From Leucocoprinus leucothites (lineage: Eukaryota; Basidiomycota; Agaricomycetes; Agaricales; Agaricaceae), in NCBI GenBank assembly GCA_013368445.1, contig JAACJO010000011.1, forward strand, positions 868,001 through 932,000: 64,000 bases of DNA. The letters run 5' to 3'. Under the pieces are notes generated by a model. The model did no database searches. It was not told where the DNA came from and was given only the letters and a program-made list of their open reading frames with translations. Positions 37,479 through 51,051 of this stretch are shown here, piece after piece (position 1 is the stretch's first letter; each line of letters opens with the position of its first letter). The position numbers and the translations under genes were made by a program.

Positions 37479-40400
37479 TGAGGCAAGTATCAGATTCAGG
37501 CGTGAATGGGGTAAAAGGTAGGCCTTGTTGCAGGAACTTGAGATAAGGTGAGGTATAAGGGCCGCGATTCTGGCGCTTAAGTCCACGCCTGAATAGTTGC
37601 CTGAGGTAATCTGATTGATAATCCAGCTCCTGGACTTCCTTCTGAGCCCATCATGAGCCTAATGGATATTGTGAGTCTGATTACGGGGTCTATAGATCGA
37701 TATAGGGCGCCAGAAGTGCTCCATCTTCTGATAAGAAGACTGCGTGTTTGATTCATCTGTGAACACAGCCGAACAAACAACGTTGTTGTGCTATGGCCTG
37801 AAGCTGCTTGGGACCATAAGACAGGCTGTCAGAATGGAGAAGTAGCTTGTCTATTGTAAAATGACGACAGGCAAAAGGCGTAGAGCTTGAGCGAAATTTC
37901 GGCAATGACAAAGGGTGTGTAAACCGGAAAGCACGGCAGATTACGCCGTGTAAATGCGATTGTCTTGTGTCAAATGCATGTGGGGGGAAGGGCAAGTAGT
38001 ACGCGTGATTCCTTTCTCCAGTTCTGGTGTAGGTCTGGAGTTTCCATGCGCTTGATCAGAGACGTTTTTCCGGGAGATCGTAAGAACACGTTTTAGGGAT
38101 CCCCGAAGGAGTGGGACCTACAATGATGCATCCAAACGCGCGACGTATGCAACTTTTCCCCATAACAGAGGATCTCAGAACATGCTGCTTGTTATTGCCG
38201 GTTATTTCAGTGAGTTCAACAGATATGTTTTGAGGTAGGCAGCCAACGAGTCTTGTGGCTGTTCGAGACCAAGGAAATTCGGTCGTGGCATGCTGGGGGC
38301 CACCGCCACGTGATTTACGCATTCCATCATTGCTGGGGCATAGGGTTAGTGAAAGGGGGCTCCCAGGCTAAGTATGGTTGGATCTTGTGTTGCGACTGTG
38401 GAACGGAAGGCATCCAGCTTCCCATGTAGGACGCCCACAACAGATACAGAGATCTTCAACAAGTCACGCCAATCCAAGTCACAATCACAGTCACAAGCCT
38501 TTAGCCAATCTCTTTCTCTCGTCGCAGGGCTCCCCTTTCTCTGGCTTAGCTTTCTCGGAATAACGATTCTTGGTGAACTACCACGCGATGTTCTCATGGA
38601 TGTTGTTCCGCCCTTCTCTGTTTCTCTTCAACTGCATAGAGGTCGCGAGCCTCTGCGCGATATACTAGTAGTACGCTTCATCTCGACTTGAATAATAATA
38701 CCAGTGGAACCGTGGTTCGAGTACTTGAGCTTTGAAATACTATGCTCCCCACTGTGACAAAATGCAATCTTTGCGGCGAGCGCGTCTGTGTCTCGTGTCT
38801 TTGCTGGAATTAACCCAGGAAATTTAAGCCGGCTGGACTTGCTGTCCATCCAATTTACATCCAGGGTAAATACCTGATGTTCATGATCGTACATGTCCCC
38901 CTGTTGCACGAGCTCTCTTTACAGTCCTTTCCGGTTTTCAACTGCAGTTGTTAGCATTATCCGGGTCATCTATGAGGGATCGAAAAGCCCTGTACCTCAG
39001 CGGGAACTGAGGGCTGAAGTTATGTCACAAATATCAGCTTTATTGAGAACGCGTCCAGGGCTCCAAGCCTTCATACTTGCCCCACGTTTCATAGAAGGGA
39101 ATCCTTCCCAGAAGTCTGTACCGCCAATCGTGCTTGTATTGTTGATAGACATTAAACGGACTCCCCTCCACAGCCCTGGGCCATCTATCGGAGTTGGGGC
39201 AAGTAGGGTATTCCTCAGCCAGAAAGTATTCGCCTCCCCTTTCCACCATTTTGGAGACCCCATGATTATCTCAGTTCCTGGGCACCTACACACTCCGAAG
39301 AGATCTGTTCCTTTTTTCTTTTTTTTTTTTGGTGGAGCCTTGTGACTTCAGACAACTGACGACTGGCCTCCAACAAACCCGTTTGATGGAGGGTCAGCTC
39401 CGAAGAGATCTGTTCCATTGACGCAGTAAGGGAATTCACGTCAAGGGTCTCAATACGATAGGGACCCTGTCTCATCTCGGTATCTCGCTACATCATCTCT
39501 TATCGTAGCCTGATAGGTGCAGGACTGGGGGGAAGGAGCCAAGTGCGATTCGGAGTCAAATTTAAACTCAAATTAAACGTCGAATAGCATCACGATGATC
39601 AAGTGACTTGCGTTCCGAACCTCACGCTCATACTCGTTTCTCCAGACATTCTCTAGACACCTCAAATGCCTCAAATACTAGTTTGGGCGTTAAGCTTACC
39701 TCGAACACAACGGAATTGGTCACGGGAATGACAGAAAACTGCTAACCATAATAACCGCGAATCTACCTGTCTTTCTCGACCATTGACGACCCTACTGTTA
39801 GCTTGTTGGTCCCTGTGCTGCACTGACGCTGACTATCTCCGGTTATTTTCTCTGAAACTCAGTACTCATAGATGGTTCTAATCTGTCCACTTTAACATAG
39901 CCTCCCCGCTACTTGACTCAAGCATGCATCTGTGATTCTCAATTCGTACGCTTCAGTCATTTCGCCTTTCTGGTCTTGTTCTATACTGTATATCGGGATC
40001 GAGCAATGACAAAGTCAGCTAGCGAGAAGTCTCGGATGCTTGAGCGAGGTTAACACCTTGAATGCCATCGTACAATAAGAGCGCTTGCCCAACCAATACT
40101 AATAATCCTGACACTGGTTCCATCATGACCAGACTTGTGTTCACCGAAAGCCGAGAATGGGCGCGCCAGTGCGCGGTGACAGTGGCTTGAGGCCTAGTGC
40201 ACCAAGCTATGAAGTTGTTTAAACGCAGATGAGGAGAGAGGTCCGCTATTATTATTACTTAAGAAAGGTAGCTCCAATTTTTCTTCGTCTTCAGTCTTCA
40301 CTGGCAGTTCCAGGCTTCTGTGTACCGATCTGCAATATTTAGCTCAAGAACGGGCAAAAGCCTGCAAAGGCTGGATGGCATAGGCAAGGATACTTCTTTG

Positions 40401-40949
40401 CCGCCATCAATCTTCTGCTATGCCTGAGCCTGAAGATTTTCCTGGTAGATATGTATGTGGGTAGACTTTCTGTATGAAACGGTTGGGCATGTTTCGTAGT
40501 TATTATCCTGACGTCCGACTTTTGGATAATCATTCGTGGCTAATAAATGGGGTGTTCAGCCAACCATCTGTTTTGTACGTGGAGCACTTTATTTCCCCTT
40601 TGCCTTCACTCTTTATTTTGCGCAGCAGGTAATCGTCAGAGAGCGTGGCAATATGGCGTAGTTGAACGCGCAGTCTTGGTATCTAACGCCGAGCGTGTGA
40701 GCATTCGGTAATGGTTATGCAAGCCAAATACAGACTTTAATCAACTAAACGACCTAACCCCAAATATCCTGGTTCCGTTCTACACGTTTACCTGCTTCGT
40801 CGACGCCAACTTTGACGATCCCTTGGACTTATCCAGCATTCATTCCAGAGATAGGTCGCTTTGAGTCGATTTGTTTGTGCATACGTAGTATCACACCTCG
40901 ACCTCCTAGGGGATCGACGCGACATTGAAGACGGTAGAAGACACTGGCG
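37479..40949. other. Gene-poor 3.5-kb interval
   Basis: It lies between two divergently oriented large genes. No complete gene was recognised. On the minus strand at about 38630-39480 several frames look partly coding (SLTASMEQISSELTLHQTG; FNVYQQYKHDWRYRLLGRIP) but cannot be joined; they may be a decayed gene. A run of 12 T lies at 39319-39330, and CTCCGAAGAGATCTGTTCC occurs twice (39293-39311 and 39398-39416). The rest shows nothing recognisable. Confidence 0.4.
39293..39416. repeat. Short direct repeat flanking a poly-T tract
   Basis: The identical 19-mer CTCCGAAGAGATCTGTTCC at 39293-39311 and 39398-39416 encloses a run of 12 T and about 65 bp of other sequence. On the minus strand both copies encode EQISSE within one open frame. 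Confidence 0.8.
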
Positions 40950-43900
40950 ATGGCACAAACAGCTGGGTCTGGGAATGCTAATAAATCGACTTCTGACACA
41001 CCAAATCTGGGAGTACTGGCGCGAACAGGTGGTAGGATTAGTGAACGTGGTTCGTGTCATCCGTCTTGTAACCCGGTTGAAACATTGGAATGTTAACTCA
41101 GCTTGTGGTTCGCAGCGGTAATCCAGAACAACTATGCATCAGATCCGAAGTATAAGAAGTACATTCAACAAGTCGAGAAATGCCTCAATGCGTTTGACAA
41201 TGTGCATGAATGGGCGGATTGCATTGCGTTTCTGAAACAGTTGCTCAAGGTGAGCCGTCATTTTTCTGAGTTGTTCAAGATCTGGTCTCTGATTGACTTG
41301 GGGTATGGATTTGCGAAAGTAGACGCTTCAGTCCTACATGCAATTCAAGGAAATCCCAAAGAAATTGATTGTGGCAAAGAGATTATCGCAATGTCTTAAT
41401 CCTGCTTTACCGACGGGTGTGCACCAAAGAGCGCTAGACGTTTACTCTCATATTCTCGCTGTTCGAGGGGTACGCTTATTTTCTTGGTGTTCTTCTTTTC
41501 GCCACTCATACTTGTTTCTCTAGTCAGTGGGGTTGGGGCAGGATTTAGCATTATGGTCCTCTGGCCTGTTTCCATTTTTTGAGTATGCCGCTACGTCTGT
41601 CAAGGTGTGTTACACTCTAGCCCCTATCATTATCCCGCCCATACTTGGTGTTATTTCGCCCTCTCATCACAGTGTTGTTTATAGCCCACGCTCCTGAATA
41701 TCTACGACACCTACTATCTACCATTACAAGCTGACCTCCGGCCAATTATGAAATCCTTCATCCTAGCTCTGTTACCTGGATTGGAGGAAGAAACTGGGGA
41801 ATATTTCGAGAAGGTATGCTTACTGGCTTTGTTGTTCCGGATGAAAGGAGACTAATGGATTAAAGGTGCTAGGATTGCTGGATAAACTATCGGGAACAGT
41901 ATCGCCCTCGTTCTTCTTTCAGAACATATGGCTGGTCATGTTGACTACGCCCTCTGCGAGGGGAACGTCTTTGAACTTTCTGTCAAGGCGGTTACCGCAC
42001 ATGAATGCGGATGAAGGTATGAGTTACTCTTCATTCCTTTGTAACTGTACCGATCCACTCATTTTTGCAACCCATGCCTACTCCACGGGCTCTGAAAATT
42101 TGATCCCAAAAAGACATAACACCGATTATTGGCCGCGACATAGGCTTGATGATTCGTGCGTTCTCAGCAGCACTTGAGGATGAGAACCTCCTTGTTCGTA
42201 GAAGCGCACTCGATATCCTCCTTCAGTCAATACGTATAGATGGATTTGCAGTTCGTAAAGCTCAAGCTGATGACCGGGCTATTCTTATGCGTGCGGCTAC
42301 TGGAGTCGTGTTGCGCAGGGATCTGTCCCTCAATAGGCGGCTATACACTTGGCTCTTAGGCCCAGAAGAGAAGACCGAAAGTCAGATCGGGTTTTTGAGA
42401 GAGAATGCGCTGGGCCTGTTGAGTGGTACCTTGAAGGTGATTTGCTCCAGATTCATCATTTGTCTATCAATTTCTTATGGTTTGACTGTGAACTCAGGCC
42501 GAGATGGTTTTGCCTTCCGGAGAATATGCAGAGTCGAGGCCTTTTAAAATATTCATTTCACTACTGGATAAGTGGGAAATCGGTGCACTGTTGACGGAGG
42601 TGTTGATTTATGATGCCCTAAAAGCTATCAAGCACTTAATGGAACACCCAGTGGATAGTGCCGAGGATGTCAGTGAAAGTCTTATATTGTCTCCATACTA
42701 GCTCATATGTTCACGAGACAGATTTCAACTACGGCAAGCACACTTTATGAAGCTATCGAGCCGCAGCTCACGTGGAAGTATCTGATGACTGCGGTGTTCA
42801 AAGAACTTTCCGGAGATGGAGATGGTGTTGAAGTGCGTAAACAAGAGTTTGACGTCCCAACTGTAAAAATGACTGAGGAGCGCAGGCAATCGACCTTGCT
42901 CGCTTTGTTCTCCGTTCATTTCCGCAGGACGAAGAGCTACAGACATTACATTTTCCTGTGATCCTGGCTGGAGTCATGGACATCATGCATGTAGGCCATT
43001 CCTTCCCTCCCAACTTGTGCTCCTGACTCAGCCGATTCCTCTAGCTTCAGATACAAGCAACCCCAGCTAAAGCAGCAACAAGGACGTATCAGCAGGCCAC
43101 GCTCCTCATCCAAGAGTTCCACTCACATATTCCTCAAATTGCACTCCTGGAACGACCCGAAGTGACAAGCGACAATGAGAACTCTCGCCAAACACAGCGA
43201 CCTTATTCGTTCGCATGCACATTTTACGGGATTCAAAGCACCTTTTCTACGCCGCCACCTGAAGGCACCTTTGCCGTCCCACAATCGTCGATATTTGAAA
43301 ATCTTTTTTCGTGCTCGGCGAAATGCGCACAGGAGCTTGAGAGGTTAAAAGACGTTGTAGTTTTACGCGAGGTGCTCAGTGGCATGCTTGGCTTGTTAAA
43401 TGGAATGGTAAACAGGCTTACCGCACCTGTTCACTTGACATGGAACCCTGCGGAGTGGCTTGACACCTTGCTGACAAGTATGGACTATGAGGTGCAATTG
43501 TTCCCTCTCATTTAGGTCGTTTTTAGACTAATCCTTTGTCTCAGTCTGCAATATTTGCTAACGTGGACCGGATCATCAACCTTAGTGTCTCTCTACATAA
43601 GACCAATTTCGTGGAGCCCAAACTCAGCATCGACGGCAGAATTGTCATATCAAAGATGGTGAACAAGCTGTTGCACTATCTCCGCCCTGAATATGTCACA
43701 TACCATGTTCGCGCAGTCAATCTCATTTGGTCACTGGAATCGTCAGTCAAAAAGCCGTACGTGGAGAGCATATTGGCGCAGAGCATGACTTCGCCCGAGT
43801 CGAGGAATGTTAATGAGGCGTACGAGGCATTTGGGGTTCTCTGGAGGTTGACAGGTCGGTGTTCTTCCTAATCCCAGGGCAAACTATCCAACACACTGCT

Positions 43901-46900
43901 TTGATATAGAGGATAATTTGCTGCCTGGTTTCAAGTTCAAGGTTCCACTGATGATTGTGCTTGACACTCTTAAGAGTGGTGATCCTGGTTTAAAAAGAAT
44001 TGGAGAGACATGGATGCGGTGTAGCTCACGATCTTACTTGAGGTGTGTCTCTTCGTCCTCGCTCTCTGTGTGTATATGGTTGAACGATCAATTCTCTCGT
44101 AGAATCCTGGATCCTATTTTGCATGAGATGCTCGACCCTGTGCTACTCAGGACTCCAACCCAAGCCAAAGTACATGGAAAGGAGATACAGGGGTTCACCT
44201 ACGAGAAGCCGTTTGATCAACGGTACATCAACTATCTTCTCGAGGTGCTTCTCTCTGTGGTGCGATTTGGAGGCCAAGGGTTTGCGAAGACGGCTAGGAT
44301 GTCATACATCCGAAGGTCTCATCACGCTGGTCTGGTGAGCCGAGTGGATGCGAGTAAGTTCTCACCTATAAGCCCCTGCTCGAGATGCTAATGATTTTCA
44401 TAGGTAAGTTGTCCGATAATGATGGTTCATATCTGGATGTGTTGGTTGAAATATTGTTGAGGTAGCTTGCTTGTTGATTCCTAGTACCGTATTGTTCCTC
44501 ACATCCGCTAGGTTTTTGCAATCCGAACCGAAGGCACAGTGGGCGCCTACTATGTTACCTTTGAATGGCATTATCCAATCCTCGGTAGTGGAAATATTAC
44601 AGCTCATTATTTCAAGAGGAGAAATAGAGGCGACCATCGTGGAGACCATGGAAGTCATTGTGATAGGAAAGCTCTACTTCTGCGTTCACATGAAGAGACT
44701 CGACTTGCAGAACAAACTTTTACACCTCCTTCACTCATTAATTTCTGTGTCCACGTCGGCCATCGAGGCCTCACAGTCGATTGTCTCGGGTAAACAGAGA
44801 CAGGAAGACGGCGTCACGACCATCGCTCCTCCAGAAGCAGACAAGGCGGTGGTTAGCACAAGTAGAACATATCTCGTGAACCCCCTATTCGTTCAAACTC
44901 TGATTGATGGCATCTCCATGCGGAGCAACCGACCCATTCTTCAGCACTGGCTTGACTTCGTCTTGATGGCAATTCCACAGTTCCAACCTGCGCTTCAATC
45001 CGTCGTCACTCCTCTCAATGATTGCCTTTGCCGGCAGCTGCACCTCTCTCTGAAGGACATTCTGGTTGCAACGAAGCAGCCGGACAATTACAACAGAGAT
45101 ATTCATGCCACAGTATCAGATGCAGACATGATCATGCTCCTTAACGCTTTGGAGCGATTTGTACTGTTGAGTCTGGCCCACACTGAAGAGGAGGGTAGTG
45201 ATGAAGATTCAATTACCGAGAAGCATGTCCACGAGAGTGGAGGACTACTCGGATATGTATCTAATGTATTCAGCTCGGAGAGTAGTCAAGCAGCTAATGC
45301 TGAACAACTTACGGTGAGACTTATTTTTACAGGCAGCTATCAAAGACTCAATTGAATATAGGCACGTTCTCCGGCCTACCGTGCATTAGACGAAGGCATT
45401 CGGGTACTATACTCGATATGGTCAGCGCTGTTATGGAAGAAGCATGATGCTGAGACTGCACGGGATGAGTCACTGTCTATGATTCACAATCGAACTCGAC
45501 TTCGTTGTCGTCGTGTACTGGAGCATCTCTTTCGCGTGCAATCCGCAGAAGTTTTCGAGTCAATTGTGGAGTGTTGGAACCGTGATAAGCCCGTAAGCAT
45601 ATCAAGTACTTGTTTTCTACATATTCTGATTCCGCCCAAGTCGCATGCAGGTAATTCGTCAGAGACGACATTTGAGCTCGTGGATGTTCTCGTATCAAAC
45701 GCCCAAAATGCTGTGCATATGACCTGTGAGAGCATCTGGTGCCGCATATCGGGTATTTCGGAGAAGAGCAAGAAGCAAGCCATCAATCCAAACTTGTGAG
45801 TAGTGAACGCTGTAACCATCGCGCCCACTGACTTCTCTTCTAGGAGCGATGCTGTTCTGTTCAAATTCCTTGAGCAGTATATGGCACAATTGGAGGGACC
45901 TATTGTTGTCCAGGTGTGGGGCCGCTACATGCAATTAGCCAAAGAGATTGCAGGGAGCGTCAAGGATTTCAAAATTCAGAGCTTTTACGCGTTGAGATGC
46001 CTCTCTGTTCTTGCGGACAAAATCACTCAGACGACGGCAATGGAGGATCGGCGGGTACGAAAGGAGTTCCAGGTAAAACCCGACCCTTGTCAATTACTGG
46101 ACGTTCACTGAGAGGAATGCCAGGATACCTATGCCAAGCTTCTTGATGCCTGTGTTACACTCGTCGGGCGGTCACATGATCACGGATCGTGGATACGCCG
46201 TTCTGCGAAAGATGCCCTCGTTGCAAACGGGCGCGATTCTCCCGCGACACCCAGCAAGGATGAAAAGATTGACCCAAGCGAGAGCATGTCTTCTTTAACA
46301 ACCCCTGACACGCCTAAACAGGAGGCGTCGAAGCCGGGTAATTTCCTCGAGAATATTTCACAGGTAAATAAATTTAACTCTGATTGTGATAGAGGCCTTT
46401 CTAACATTATCTAGATCACACAATTTGTCGCCTCGTCTTCACTACCTAATCTCCGCAAATTCTTGGTGGACAACGATAAAGTGGCTAGCATATGTGGTAA
46501 TATCATCTACTACATTGTTACCCCAGCTTTACGAGGGAGGACAAGGTAGGGGCAATAATTGAATGGTTTTCTATGGCTCATAGATTGAATAGGCCTCTGG
46601 AAATTGATGGCATTGTTCTTTCGATACTCACAGAAATGACCCGGATCCAAGCTGCGTTGAAAGCATGGAAAACACCCGTCACCGACCTCTTTAATGATAA
46701 CCGCTTTTTCAATTCTCTTCCTGATGAGGCTGAGTCGTGGAAGCCAGTGATCAAATCACTTTTTGACTCTGACAAAACTGCTTTCCCCGAGCTACTGTGT
46801 GAGTGATATGATTACCTGCTCCGTGCTTAGGCTGAGAGATTGGTGTGCACAGCCAAAGTCGCAACAGCCCCTTCGGCCAATATCTTCACGAATCGAGAAT

Positions 46901-47770
46901 ATGAAATGCTTCTTCGCTCTCTGAATGTTCGGAGACTATCCTTCGTTGTCTTCACTGGCGAGAAGAACCACTTCTTGACTCAACTTCCAACTATCCAAGA
47001 GAAACTGGTTGATATCCTTCGCAACATAACTGCACCGGTCGTACAGAGCGAGGTTTTCCTTTGCGTTCGAATCTTGCTCTGTCGTTTGTCCAAGCACAAC
47101 TTGACAAGCTTCTGGCCTGTTCTTCTGACCGAGCTGGTATGTCTGACTTATGTCTGGATCTTGGAGCCATACGGTTGACTCTAACTATTCCAGTACCGTA
47201 TATTTGAGCAAATTATGACGAATCTGCCTTCCGATGGGTCTGAGGACCTGCAGCTTGTCCTCGCCGCATGTAAATGCTTGGACCTTCTTATCACTCTGCA
47301 GATCGAAGAGTTCCAGATGTAAGCATTTCCGAGACATCCTATTACAAACACTAAATGACCAATTTTGTTTAGCCATCAATGGATCTTCATTACGGACACT
47401 GTAGATGCCATTTATCGACCCGATAGTTGGTCTCCAGAAGCCATGATGGACCAACTTGCAGAGGTGACAGGAAATCTTCCTATCGGAGTATGTTCTTTGT
47501 TATCTTGCATTGCTTCTCGTTCTCAACCTGCTTCAGAACTCGGGCGACTCATCGCCAGTGCCCAATGAAACAACAACGTATGAGGAGCAACGAATCCTAA
47601 GGCGGCCTCAACTAAACAGATTGAAACAAATTGAGAGCATACGAGATTTGATTCCATTTTTCTCGAATGTCAGTATTTCGTCTTACGAGAGCATGTACGC
47701 AAGTGGAGGGAGCATTGATTGGGAAGCGGTGGAGAAGGGGATTATGGATGATATGTTTGACGGCCGGTAG
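40950..47770 (+). CDS. dop1: Dopey/Dop1 family protein
   Basis: Large peripheral protein of Golgi and endosomes that acts with Mon2 and the Neo1 flippase in membrane traffic and polarity. The start at 40950 gives MAQTAGSGNANKSTSDTPNL, then after intron 1 the Dopey N-terminal domain: NYASDPKYKKYIQQVEKCLN, HEWADCIAFLKQLLK, MQFKEIPKKLIVAKRLSQCL, PTGVHQRALDVYSHIL. Further recognisable blocks are WLVMLTTPSARGTSLNFLSR, RRSALDILLQSIRIDGFAVR and a C-terminal part ending ISSYESMYASGGSIDWEAVE to the stop at 47770. More than twenty introns of about 50-60 nt. One of 53 nt near 42834-42886 restores the frame to ARFVLRSFPQDEELQTLHFP. Predicted length is roughly 1,800-1,900 residues, as in other fungi. No break was found, though exact borders of several introns are by eye. 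Confidence 0.92.
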
Positions 47771-48029
47771 TTGACTTTCAGCTTTTCATAATGTCAGCCA
47801 TGTTACTTCAGCATTGTTGTTCCTCATCTTGTATGCTGTCTCGTCACACTCTACGTATAATGATGTCCCATAATTTTACTTCATTACGACGATAGGATGG
47901 GTATCAAGCGCGCGTATATTCAAAGAATGAACCTATGGTGCGATATATAGATGGACCCAGAGCAGGTCTAGATATGATGATAGCTGAGATCGACGAAAGC
48001 CGAAGAATAATTAAATTACAAATAGCAAC
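47771..48029. other. Convergent 3' intergenic region
   Basis: These 259 bp separate the ends of dop1 and the EF-hand gene. The stretch is AT-rich. No gene was seen. Confidence 0.5.
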
Positions 48030-49359
48030 TCAGAAGTCTCCCCAGCTCCTACGGAATTTGTACTGCATGCGAGACTGAATCAGTGCTCAATTCGCCATAC
48101 CTTGAGCTAAAAGACAGGGCCTCACCTTGTATGGCAGATTCTTCCTCATCCTATCACCAGCATCCTTCGGCGCCTTGAATCCCTTCTCACCGGTACCCCA
48201 TTCATCACCATGAGGCTTCTCCCCAGCAAATTTTACCGCTGGATCCTGTTTCTCCGGAGGAGGGACACGAACAACGGGAGCGCGGGCAGGCGGAGGTACA
48301 CCTTGTTGTGAGGGTGGGAGACCATCTACATTGATGGGGTGTTGAGCATCGTGATCCTGCCTCGATGCTGCTTCCGCTTCTGCCTTTGCCTGGGCTGCAA
48401 GGAGTTCCTCGACGGACACTCCGGTGAACTTGGATTCACGCTCTGCTTCTTCGAGTTCGATCCGTTCGTGATGGGAGAAATGCTCGATGTCTTCTGGGTG
48501 GGTGTAAGCTTCGTCTGTTTGCGTTTCGGGTGTTGAGTGGAATTGTTCTGTGGTAACGGGACTTCAGTTAGATAGGGTTGGTTGAGGTTGAATTGAATGT
48601 GAGTACCTTCATGGTGAAGGAAGAATTCTGTTGAAAATGATTAAGCATTGAGGCGTTACGAGTGAAGTGAGGTGTAGAACATACCGCTCTCGACATCATA
48701 ATGGTGCCCCTCAGCTCCCATGTGGTCGAAATTTGGTAGAGCACCCACTCCGACTTTCTCTAGCTCAAGAGCATCCACATAGCCGTCACGGTTTTTATCC
48801 AGGATGTGCAGGACGGCATTCACGATTGAGTCCGCTTTCTTTTGATGTTCTTCATCGTCCTAAACGCACATGGTATCAGCCCAGGAGATCTGGGGGACAT
48901 AGCTCGGAGGACCCACCTTTGACTTCTTTTGTGAGTAGACATGGTGGACACCGTAGACTGCTTCAATCTCGGCTCGGTCCCAGAGACCATCCCTGGTGTG
49001 AATTGTCAGTACGTAGTCCAATGTATAGCAAAAATTGGTGCGTACTCACCGATTCAAATCGTGTAACTGGAAGAAGCTTGCAGCGTCGAAGGTATCACTG
49101 CAAATTAATTAGCCTCCCAAGTTCAATATATACTACAGATGTTCCAAGCCTACATATGATGTTCTGAGGACATCTAGAATGCACAAAATCAGAATTCCTA
49201 GCATGCCAAAGAGACTAGAAAACTTTGACTGACGTGTCTTTGCGCATACTGCTCCATAGTTTCTCCAGCAGCTGGCCCACTGTGCGCATGACCTCCATGA
49301 GCAGCTATACACTGTGCAAGCGCTAACACTGTAAGGCTTGTGATAGACTTGGTGAACAT
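48030..49359 (-). CDS. Secreted/ER-Golgi EF-hand protein, Ssp120/nucleobindin-like
   Basis: Calcium-binding protein of the secretory pathway; yeast Ssp120 works with the Emp46/47 cargo receptors. The start at 49359 gives the signal peptide MFTKSITSLTVLALAQCIAA, then HGGHAHSGPAAGETMEQYAQ. The first EF-hand is DLNRDGLWDRAEIE and the second DKNRDGYVDALELE, both with acidic residues at the expected loop positions. After a His-rich region (HPEDIEHFSHHERIELEEAE) come an Ala/Glu-rich helix and a Pro-rich linker (PPPARAPVVRVPPPEKQ). The protein ends RMRKNLPYK|YKFRRSWGDF after a final intron, with the stop at 48030. Reading on without that intron would give a poor C-terminus (VRPCLLAQGMAN), so the spliced end is preferred. 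About six introns. Confidence 0.85.
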
Positions 49360-49634
49360 GGCGCCGAGGGGAGGGAGGGAATTGGGCTGGAGGCGGCAAC
49401 GGTGGCGAATGGCAGGGAGGAATGTGGGATCCAGGGTCGGACCAAACTTGGTAACACTGCTAATTTTGGACAACGATCTCGTGGTTCCTTCCTCATTGGC
49501 CAGGAAAAAGAGGCCAATAAAAGAGGATATCTTAGTCTAGTCCATTGTACAACGAGTAGCGAATTACATGTTACATATGTACTCCAGATATAATTGCACC
49601 GAGAAGATGAGAAAGACAAGGATATAAAGCGGTA

Positions 49635-50910
49635 TCATGGCTCCTTCGTAGCAACCCAAAATTCGGCGCGATAAATCCAACGCATCATCGCATTTTTATC
49701 ACTCGTATACTCGCACTCAACAGTTTGAGGTGCTCTAACCTCATCCGTTCCTCCACTAGGGCAGACCGAAAACCCAATTTCCTGCACAAGGTGCATGACC
49801 TCGTCAAGGCTCAGCTCGGCCTTAGCCTGCGCGCTGCCAGGCCAAAGTAGTGGCCCAAGGTTGATCCAAACACCCCCTGGTCGTAGGAGGTAATATATCT
49901 TCTCAATGGTAGAGAAAATATTGATCGACGTGTCTACAAAGAACAATGTCACGATAAAGTCGTATCCCGGACCGCTCGAGGCAGAGCTGTCGGTGGACGA
50001 AGTAGCATCTCTAGTAGGATGCCGTAGCTTCAGGAAATCATCCTCGATCAACTCCAAGCGGGAGGAGAAACGAGGAACAACATCCGGGGCAGCAACGGTG
50101 CGGAACAAAGCTTCGTTCGAGCGTTGGTGCGAGAACCAATGTGCAAAAGGCTGGATATGGTGCTGATTTGCTTTTGTAGTGGTGTCGGGCGAGAAGAGGA
50201 AACGCATTGCAAGGGTCATGAAGTATGAAAACTCGACAGCCTTGGTGATGAATCCTTTCATTCAATGAGCATGAGGCACAGAGTCCCTTAGGGTGCAAGA
50301 ACTCACCCAGCTGCGAAATCTCCCAGGCTAGCCGACCAAGACCAGACCCAGGAACGAGTACTCTCATCCCTGCCCTCTCGGAGACAGGAACTTGCTCAAG
50401 CACACGAAGTATTGGTCTGAAAATCTTGTCGCGCTCTCGCGCACCTTCTTCGCTCCAGTCACGAACAAAGTGTTTTAATGACTCGCGCACACGACCAAGG
50501 TCAGTCTGGTTGGTCTCGCAAGGTGTATCCTCGAGCGAAAATTCCTGGGCTGCCAGTGCAGCAATAGCTGTTGCAGTGGCCGTGTTTCGGTCTATGGCCT
50601 CTTTGAAACGATTGAGTTTGCGTGGATAACCAATCTTAAATCCCAGGTGTTTATGGGCTCTTCCTATAGATACGTAGGAACGTTCCATTGCTGCAGCTTC
50701 CTGTTTGGAAAGTAAGCCATATTTCAGATAGCTACTGTATGCCCTGGTTAAAGAGAATGGATGTGAAGTGGATATGCGAAATCCAGTCAGGAGTTGGCGA
50801 ACGTCAGACCAAGGAAACGGGGGAAGAAACCGACGGCCTACGAGCACAATGAGGAGAGGGAAAAGGAGAGCCAATAGGATATCAAGTATAGGGACTGTAC
50901 TTTCGGTCAT
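49635..50910 (-). CDS. N2227-family SAM methyltransferase, carnosine N-methyltransferase-like
   Basis: The start at 50910 gives MTESTVPILDILLALLFPLL, a membrane anchor not typical of the soluble animal enzyme. The N2227 domain begins YGLLSKQEAAAMERSYVS. The SAM-binding loop is VLVPGSGLGRLAWEIS, then after the single intron GFITKAVEFSYFMTLAMRFL and HPFAHWFSHQRSNE-like sequence. The diagnostic FFVDTSINIFSTIEKIYYLL, RPGGVWINLGPLLW and C-terminal RAEFWVATKEP are all present. Animal CARNMT1 makes anserine from carnosine; fungi lack carnosine, so the real substrate is probably another His-containing dipeptide or small molecule (inference). It diverges from the F-box gene with 141 bp between starts. 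Confidence 0.9.
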
Positions 50911-51051
50911 GTTAAGATGGGTATAAGAGAGAAATTTACGAGTCGGCTCCCTGCAGTGCAATGAGGACCGCATCAGTACCGTCAATTCCCAGGATAATTG
51001 ATCCTGGTTCAGGCTGATCATTCGGTTTGAACCTTGCACATACCCATTAAT
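50911..51051. promoter_or_regulatory. Divergent methyltransferase/F-box promoter region
   Basis: Only 141 bp lie between the two start codons. No TATA box was recognised. The dense arrangement suggests shared control or overlapping 5' leaders. Confidence 0.45.

Noticed and set aside
42834..42886. Frameshift in dop1
   Set aside because: A 53-nt GT-AG intron explains the frame change and restores the conserved reading frame.
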